From contig CALFXQ010000188.1 in assembly GCA_937958285.1 (NCBI GenBank), positions 1 through 18,366 on the forward strand: a stretch of 18,366 nt of DNA, written 5' to 3'. A model generated the notes under the pieces. That model worked only from the letters and a program-made list of their open reading frames with translations, did not search any database and was not told where the DNA came from. Shown here one piece after another: positions 14,221 through 18,366 of this stretch (position 1 is the stretch's first letter; the number at the start of each line of letters is the position of its first letter). Source of the stretch: an uncultured Fusibacter sp. GTDB taxonomy: Bacteria; Bacillota; Clostridia; Peptostreptococcales; Acidaminobacteraceae. Position numbers and translations under genes: made by a program.

Positions 14221-16062
14221 ATGGAACATTTAAAAGAGAATCAAGAAGATAAAAACGTAAAAGGCCTGTCGACAGAATTATGGCTTAAAGTGCTGCGGTA
14301 CTTAAAGCCACTCAGAAAGAACTTGTTGCTAATTTGTGTGTTTATGCCGATTTTAGCGACAATTGATTCGGTCTTCCCATTGTTGACAGGTTATGCAATC
14401 GATAATTTTATCGCAAAAAAAACGCTAGAAAATATGCCCGCTTTTATAGTCGTTTATATGGCCTGTGTCGTTGGCCTAGCGGGTACCGTCTATTTATTTA
14501 TCGCTCAGGGTGCAATTGTCGAGGCAGGCATACTAAAAATCCTACGCAAATTGGGCTTCGAAAAGCTGCAAAAGCTCTCCTTCTCATACTATGATAAAAA
14601 TGCAGTGGGTTGGATGATTGCGCGGTTGACCTCGGATGTCAACCGCCTAGGGGAAATGCTGTGTTGGGGCTTAGTCGACATGTTTTGGGGCCTTTCGTAC
14701 ATGTTCGTCATATCGATCATTATGCTGATTTTAAACTGGAAACTTGCGCTTGTTACCCTTGTGGTGGTGCCCATTTTAGCAATTCTTTCGCTTTTTTTTC
14801 AAAAGCGCATCTTGCATACATCTCGTTTAGTGCGCAAAATCAATTCAAAACTCACAGGTGCTTTTAATGAAGGCATTACAGGTGTAAAGGCAACCAAATC
14901 TCTTGTGGCAGAAGAGCTGCAATTTAACGATTTTACAAAGCTAACAGGTGAGATGAAACGCAGCTCATATAAATCTGCTATCTATGCAGCAGTGTATTTG
15001 CCAATTGTTTTAACATTGGGAAGCATAGGCATGGCGCTTGTCGTTTATTACGGTGGGGTCCAAGTTCGATTTGGAGATCTTTCCTTTGGCGAGCTAGTGG
15101 TATTTATAAACTATGCGGTTCAGTTCTACGAGCCCGTCAGAGAGGTTGCGCGCGTTTATACGGAACTTCAAATGGCTCAGGCATCTGCAGAGCGCATTAT
15201 GGGTCTCGTTGAAACACCCCTGGAGATTCAAGATTCACCAGAAGTAGAGGCGATCTATGGCACTACATTTGAACCCAAAGTTGAGAATTGGGATGCATTC
15301 AAAGGTGAGATTGCCTTTGAACATGTAGCTTTTCAATATGTAGAGGGTGAACCCGTACTTAAAGACTTCAACCTAAGTGTTAAACCAGGTGAAAAAGTCG
15401 CCTTAGTCGGCGAGACAGGATCTGGAAAGAGCACGGTAGTCAATTTGGCATGTCGTTTCTACGAGCCTACTAATGGTCGGATTCTATTAGATGGAAAAGA
15501 TTATAAATCCAAATCCCAGCTATGGCTTCAGGACAAGATTGGATATGTGCTGCAAGCGCCTCATTTGTTTAGTGGTACCATCAGAGATAATATCCGTTAT
15601 GGCAAACTCGATGCGACTGATTTGGAGATCGAAGCGGCTGCAAAGCTTACCAATGCACATAGTTTTATTCTAAAGCTCGATCAAGGTTACGATACCCAAG
15701 TTGGTGAGGGCGGCGCAATGCTTTCAACGGGAGAGAAGCAGTTAATCTCATTTGCGCGCGCGGTCATAAAGAATCCAAAGCTCTTTATTCTTGATGAAGC
15801 GACATCTTCGATTGATACTGAGACGGAACAGATGATTCAGCAGGCCATCGACAATGTTTTAAGAGATCGAACAGCATTTATAATCGCCCATCGCCTATCG
15901 ACCATCAGAAGTGCAGACAAAATTGTAGTTATGCGAAAAGGTGAGATTGTCGAACAGGGTACCCATCGTCAGTTAATGGCGCTTAGAGGCTATTATTACA
16001 AGCTATACACGCATCAGTTTATTGAAGATGAAGAGAACCATTTGCTTAAAAATGTCACTTAA
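14221..16062 (+). CDS. Heterodimeric ABC exporter, subunit with degenerate signature motif (BmrD/TM288-like)
   Basis: This 613-residue half-transporter has a six-helix membrane domain (about 30-330) and an ATPase domain. The ATPase has Walker A GETGSGKST (397-405), Q-loop Gln445, signature LSTGE (501-505) in place of LSGGQ, Walker B LFILDE with catalytic Glu526, and H-loop His557. Paired with the preceding subunit, its Walker motifs and the partner's intact LSGGQ make one working ATP site. Its weak signature and the partner's Asp515 make the degenerate site. A spacer of about 25 residues (about 335-360) before the ATPase domain is longer than in the partner. The ribosome binding site TAGGAGG overlaps the stop codon of the upstream gene, so translation is coupled. 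A GNAT gene follows 66 bases later with no terminator between. Confidence 0.93.
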   Translation: MEHLKENQEDKNVKGLSTELWLKVLRYLKPLRKNLLLICVFMPILATIDSVFPLLTGYAIDNFIAKKTLENMPAFIVVYMACVVGLAGTVYLFIAQGAIVEAGILKILRKLGFEKLQKLSFSYYDKNAVGWMIARLTSDVNRLGEMLCWGLVDMFWGLSYMFVISIIMLILNWKLALVTLVVVPILAILSLFFQKRILHTSRLVRKINSKLTGAFNEGITGVKATKSLVAEELQFNDFTKLTGEMKRSSYKSAIYAAVYLPIVLTLGSIGMALVVYYGGVQVRFGDLSFGELVVFINYAVQFYEPVREVARVYTELQMAQASAERIMGLVETPLEIQDSPEVEAIYGTTFEPKVENWDAFKGEIAFEHVAFQYVEGEPVLKDFNLSVKPGEKVALVGETGSGKSTVVNLACRFYEPTNGRILLDGKDYKSKSQLWLQDKIGYVLQAPHLFSGTIRDNIRYGKLDATDLEIEAAAKLTNAHSFILKLDQGYDTQVGEGGAMLSTGEKQLISFARAVIKNPKLFILDEATSSIDTETEQMIQQAIDNVLRDRTAFIIAHRLSTIRSADKIVVMRKGEIVEQGTHRQLMALRGYYYKLYTHQFIEDEENHLLKNVT

Positions 16063-16128
16063 AGGCCAGCTTCTTATATGGATTCTTATATAAATGTAAC
16101 TAATGAAAGTGTTGAAAAGGAGCAAAAG

Positions 16129-16620
16129 ATGAGAACAGAGAACCACTATAGAGTTAGGCTAGTAGAAATAACCGCAGAAAATCTGGGTGATGTATGCCAA
16201 CTGAGCAACACCTTGTCTGATAGTCAAAAGAACTGTGTTGCAAGTAATGCGTACTCCATTGCTCAGGCACATTATTATCCTGAAAAAGCCTGGTTTAGAG
16301 GCATTTACTTAAATGATCAAGAGACACCCATCGGGTTTATTATGCTGGATACAGTTGCAGATGATGTACCGGGCGAAACAGAACCTTGTCTTTTCTTATG
16401 GCGTTTCATGATAAGGAAAGATTTTCAAAACAAAGGCTATGGCAAAGAAGCCCTTGACATTGTCGCCGAGAAATTTAAGGCGGAGGGTAAAAAGGTGTTT
16501 TATACCTCTTGTGTTGTGGATGAAGCAGAAGGTCCATACCCGTTTTACTTGCGCTATGGATTTATTGACACAGGGATGCAAGAAGATGGGGAGCAAATTT
16601 TAAAAATGATGCTAAAGTGA
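16129..16620 (+). CDS. GNAT-family N-acetyltransferase, BltD-like (probable polyamine acetyltransferase)
   Basis: This 163-residue cytoplasmic enzyme has the acetyl-CoA pyrophosphate loop QNKGYG (100-105) after LWRFMIRKDF, a PIGFIML strand (67-73) and the C-terminal PFYLRYGF turn (138-145). The AQAHYYPEKAWFRGIY...PIGFIMLD pattern is that of the BltD group, which acetylates spermine and spermidine in Bacillus subtilis, where bltD lies beside a drug/polyamine efflux gene. Here it also follows an exporter, a parallel that supports export or modification of the same small amines, but this is inference. Start ATG 16129 is chosen because AAAAGGAG (16115-16122) lies 6 bases before it; an in-frame ATG at 16078 lies in a TTCTTATAT direct repeat (16071-16079 and 16083-16091) without a binding site. 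Confidence 0.82.
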   Translation: MRTENHYRVRLVEITAENLGDVCQLSNTLSDSQKNCVASNAYSIAQAHYYPEKAWFRGIYLNDQETPIGFIMLDTVADDVPGETEPCLFLWRFMIRKDFQNKGYGKEALDIVAEKFKAEGKKVFYTSCVVDEAEGPYPFYLRYGFIDTGMQEDGEQILKMMLK

Positions 16621-16634
16621 GGTGAGTAGGCCCT

Positions 16635-16700
16635 ATGTATCAGTATGTGTTATTTGATTTAGACGATACATTCGGCGAAGACCGCATCTGTAGCTACTGA
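16635..16700 (+). pseudogene. Remnant of the 5' end of a HAD-family hydrolase gene
   Basis: The frame reads MYQYVLFDLDDTFGED and stops after 21 codons. The start is the classic N-terminus of HAD phosphatases (motif I, hhhDxDGT), with DGT changed to DDT. HAD enzymes are at least about 200 residues long, so this is a broken fragment. The ribosome binding site is poor, and I found no later HAD motif in the remaining spacer before 16824. It could also be a chance small ORF, but the eight-residue match to motif I argues for decay by deletion. The rest of the gap, to 16823, holds only a small TTGGT/ACCAA hairpin (16764-16777). Confidence 0.5.
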
Positions 16701-16823
16701 AAAAGCTCTTATGCCAAAGATGAATAGGGGTAGTAATAAAAAAAACAGCAGATTTTATAACCACTTGGTTGCCACCAATCGAGAATGGGTATCAAGCTAA
16801 CATAACAGGCTAGGAGGCTCATT

Positions 16824-18221
16824 ATGATGTATGATGTAATAATTGTCGGTGGTGGTTCAGGTGGTTATGCTGCAGCAATTCGCGCGGCCCAGCTGAAACT
16901 AAAAGTTGCAGTGGTCGAAAAAGACAGCCTCGGCGGTGCGTGTCTAAATTGGGGTTGCATTCCCACAAAGACGCTATACCGCAATGCCGAGTTGTTCAAT
17001 CTGGTGAAACAGGCACATCGCTTTGGTATTAATATCGAAGGGTATACCATCGATACAAGTGTTATTCAGCAGCGAAAATCAGAAGTAATACGCAGGCTTC
17101 ATGACGACATTAATCGCATGATTACCAAATATCAAATTCCGTTGTACAAGGGCTGGGGCACATTCTTAGATGACCACACCATAGAAGTCGCCTTAGAAGA
17201 TGGACGAAAAAAGCAAATTACCGCTTCGCATGTGATTATCGCCACTGGTTCGGTACCTGTTGTACCGCCGTTAGAGGGTGTTAACTTGGACGGCGTCTAC
17301 ACAAGCAATGAAATGCTTTTATTCCACGAAATTCCAAAAGAGCTAGTCGTGGTAGGTGCAGGTGTAGTTGGTATGGAATTCGCGTGTATTTTTCAAGCCT
17401 TTGGCAGTAAAGTCAAGGTGATTTCAACTACAGATCGCATCCTTGCAAGGCTAGATGAAGATATTACAAAGGCATTGAGTAAGCATTTTATTAGCAATGG
17501 CGGCGAAATTATCGGCGGCGTCAGGGCAGAAAAATTCACCTATGATTCGGAATCCGATCAATATGAGGCATGGGTAAATGACGGCAACAAGTCTTATTCT
17601 GTATCGGGAGATATTGTACTTCTTTCAATTGGAAGAAAGCCGTTTATGGAGCAGTTGGGCCTAGAGGGGCTAGAGTTAAAAATGGACCGTGGGACTTTGG
17701 TCATCGACGAGCAGTGCCGTACTTCCAAGCCCCATATCTTTGCAATTGGTGATGTCAATCGAAAAGAAATGCTGGCGTATACCGCTGCGAATCAAGGTAT
17801 ACGCGCTGTTGAATTGATCGCTGGTGGTGAGGAAAAACCTTACGATAAGTTGTTTGCATCGTGTATCTTTGTGTTTCCTGAACTGGCTTTTGTGGGTTTA
17901 ACAGAAGGCGATTGCGTCGAAAAGGGCATTCCTTACCGGGTATCAAAATCCTATTTCGAGGTGAATGGAAAAGCCTTAGCCCTAGATCAATCTCAGGGGT
18001 TCGTAAAAGTGATTTGCGATGAACACGAGAAGATTTTAGGTGTGCATATTCTGGGGCCTCATGCGACTGACTTGATTCACGAGGCAGTACTGGCGCTTCA
18101 ATACGATATGACGGTGCAGCATATTATCAATACAATCCACGCGCATCCAACGTTATCTGAGGCATTTAGAGAAGCAGTATTGGGACTTAGAGATGCCTCG
18201 TTGACTACCATAACCGGATAA
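16824..18221 (+). CDS. lpdA: Dihydrolipoyl dehydrogenase (E3)
   Basis: The 465-residue flavoprotein reoxidises dihydrolipoyl groups of 2-oxoacid dehydrogenase complexes or the glycine cleavage system, passing electrons through FAD to NAD. Motifs in order are FAD-binding GGGSGGYAAAIRAAQ (9-23), redox disulfide Cys40/Cys45 in GGACLNWGCIPTK, ATGSVP, NAD-binding VGAGVVGMEFA, the second FAD motif IFAIGDV, and the catalytic His441/Glu446 pair in HAHPTLSEAFREA. CLNWGC instead of CLNVGC is a known variant. AGGAGG (16812-16817) lies 6 bases before ATG 16824; ATG 16827 is equally in frame. No E1, E2 or glycine-cleavage gene is in the window, so the partner complex is unknown. It ends at its own terminator. 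Other pyridine nucleotide-disulfide oxidoreductases are less likely given the C-terminal motif. Confidence 0.92.
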   Translation: MMYDVIIVGGGSGGYAAAIRAAQLKLKVAVVEKDSLGGACLNWGCIPTKTLYRNAELFNLVKQAHRFGINIEGYTIDTSVIQQRKSEVIRRLHDDINRMITKYQIPLYKGWGTFLDDHTIEVALEDGRKKQITASHVIIATGSVPVVPPLEGVNLDGVYTSNEMLLFHEIPKELVVVGAGVVGMEFACIFQAFGSKVKVISTTDRILARLDEDITKALSKHFISNGGEIIGGVRAEKFTYDSESDQYEAWVNDGNKSYSVSGDIVLLSIGRKPFMEQLGLEGLELKMDRGTLVIDEQCRTSKPHIFAIGDVNRKEMLAYTAANQGIRAVELIAGGEEKPYDKLFASCIFVFPELAFVGLTEGDCVEKGIPYRVSKSYFEVNGKALALDQSQGFVKVICDEHEKILGVHILGPHATDLIHEAVLALQYDMTVQHIINTIHAHPTLSEAFREAVLGLRDASLTTITG

Positions 18222-18255
18222 GTTAACTCAAAGAATCACAAAAGCAACACAAGGG

Positions 18256-18283
18256 GAGTGAACGAATGTTCACTCTTTTTTTA
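18256..18283 (+). terminator. Intrinsic terminator after the dihydrolipoyl dehydrogenase gene
   Basis: A perfect 8-bp stem, GAGTGAAC (18256-18263) with GTTCACTC (18268-18275), has loop GAAT and is followed by a T-rich tail from 18276. Confidence 0.9.
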
Positions 18284-18285
18284 TT

Positions 18286-18311
18286 AGAATTGAATTAATA
18301 TAATCAATTCT
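18286..18311. repeat. Inverted repeat in the upstream region of the next gene
   Basis: AGAATTGA (18286-18293) and TCAATTCT (18304-18311) are perfect inverted copies with a 10-base AT spacer. There is no T tail, so an operator is more likely than a terminator. It lies about 50 bases before a strong ribosome binding site. Confidence 0.5.
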
Positions 18312-18341
18312 CTAATGAATTTTATCGAATTTGTGGTAAGT

Positions 18342-18366
18342 TATAGTTAGAATATTTAAGGAGGGT
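18342..18366 (+). promoter_or_regulatory. Start region of a gene beyond the window end
   Basis: AAGGAGGGT (18358-18366) is a strong ribosome binding site cut by the window end, so a start codon should follow within about 10 bases. TATAGT (18342-18347) or TAGAAT (18348-18353) could be its -10; no clear -35 is seen. Confidence 0.55.

Noticed and set aside
16711..16800. Short open frame starting MPKMNRGSNKK
   Set aside because: It has no ribosome binding site and no recognisable domain; it is probably spacer or part of the decayed gene region.

Overview
The window looks like chromosome of a low-to-mid GC anaerobic member of the Bacillota, most likely Clostridia. The signs are strong AGGAGG-type ribosome binding sites, sigma-A-like promoters, many intrinsic terminators, an adenosylcobalamin-dependent (oxygen-independent) ribonucleotide reductase, a dCache chemoreceptor, and a CLNWGCIPTK-type dihydrolipoyl dehydrogenase. 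A genus cannot be fixed from the sequence. There is no rRNA, tRNA, CRISPR array, insertion sequence or prophage gene. The gene density and spacing are those of ordinary chromosome.

Layout. Bases 1-1943 hold the end of a processive glycolipid glycosyltransferase and a flippase-like (LPG synthase TM) membrane protein, closed by a terminator. Next come a free-standing AroQ-type chorismate mutase (2017-2343) and a convergent, atypical adenylate kinase (2363-3016, minus) that share one terminator. A cytoplasmic beta-lactamase-fold serine hydrolase (3101-4078) follows. Then there is a minus-strand single-pass protein with an MltG-like extracellular domain but no lytic domain (4148-4699), and a dCache chemoreceptor with an amino-acid-binding motif (4864-6888). 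A histidine phosphatase and a metallo-beta-lactamase-fold hydrolase form a two-gene unit (6967-8191).

The branched-chain aminotransferase gene ilvE (8301-9314, minus) is divergent from nrdJ, a class II ribonucleotide reductase with an N-terminal ATP cone (9731-12082). Their 416-base spacer is rich in signals: a clear ilvE promoter with a CodY-like site beside it, a terminator-like hairpin on the plus strand that no gene explains (possible small RNA), and a pair of NrdR-box-like operators 31 bp apart on the nrdJ promoter.

Bases 12164-16620 form the most interesting unit: promoter, a 30-codon leader ORF with a near-perfect ribosome binding site, competing inverted repeats, an intrinsic terminator, a two-gene heterodimeric ABC exporter (BmrCD/TM287-288 type, with complementary degenerate ATP sites), and a BltD-like GNAT acetyltransferase. 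The layout matches ribosome-mediated attenuation of an exporter operon, as known for Bacillus subtilis bmrBCD, but the leader peptide is one I do not recognise. A short remnant of a HAD hydrolase gene, a dihydrolipoyl dehydrogenase gene (16824-18221), its terminator, and the upstream region of a further gene complete the window; the ribosome binding site of that last gene is cut by the window end.
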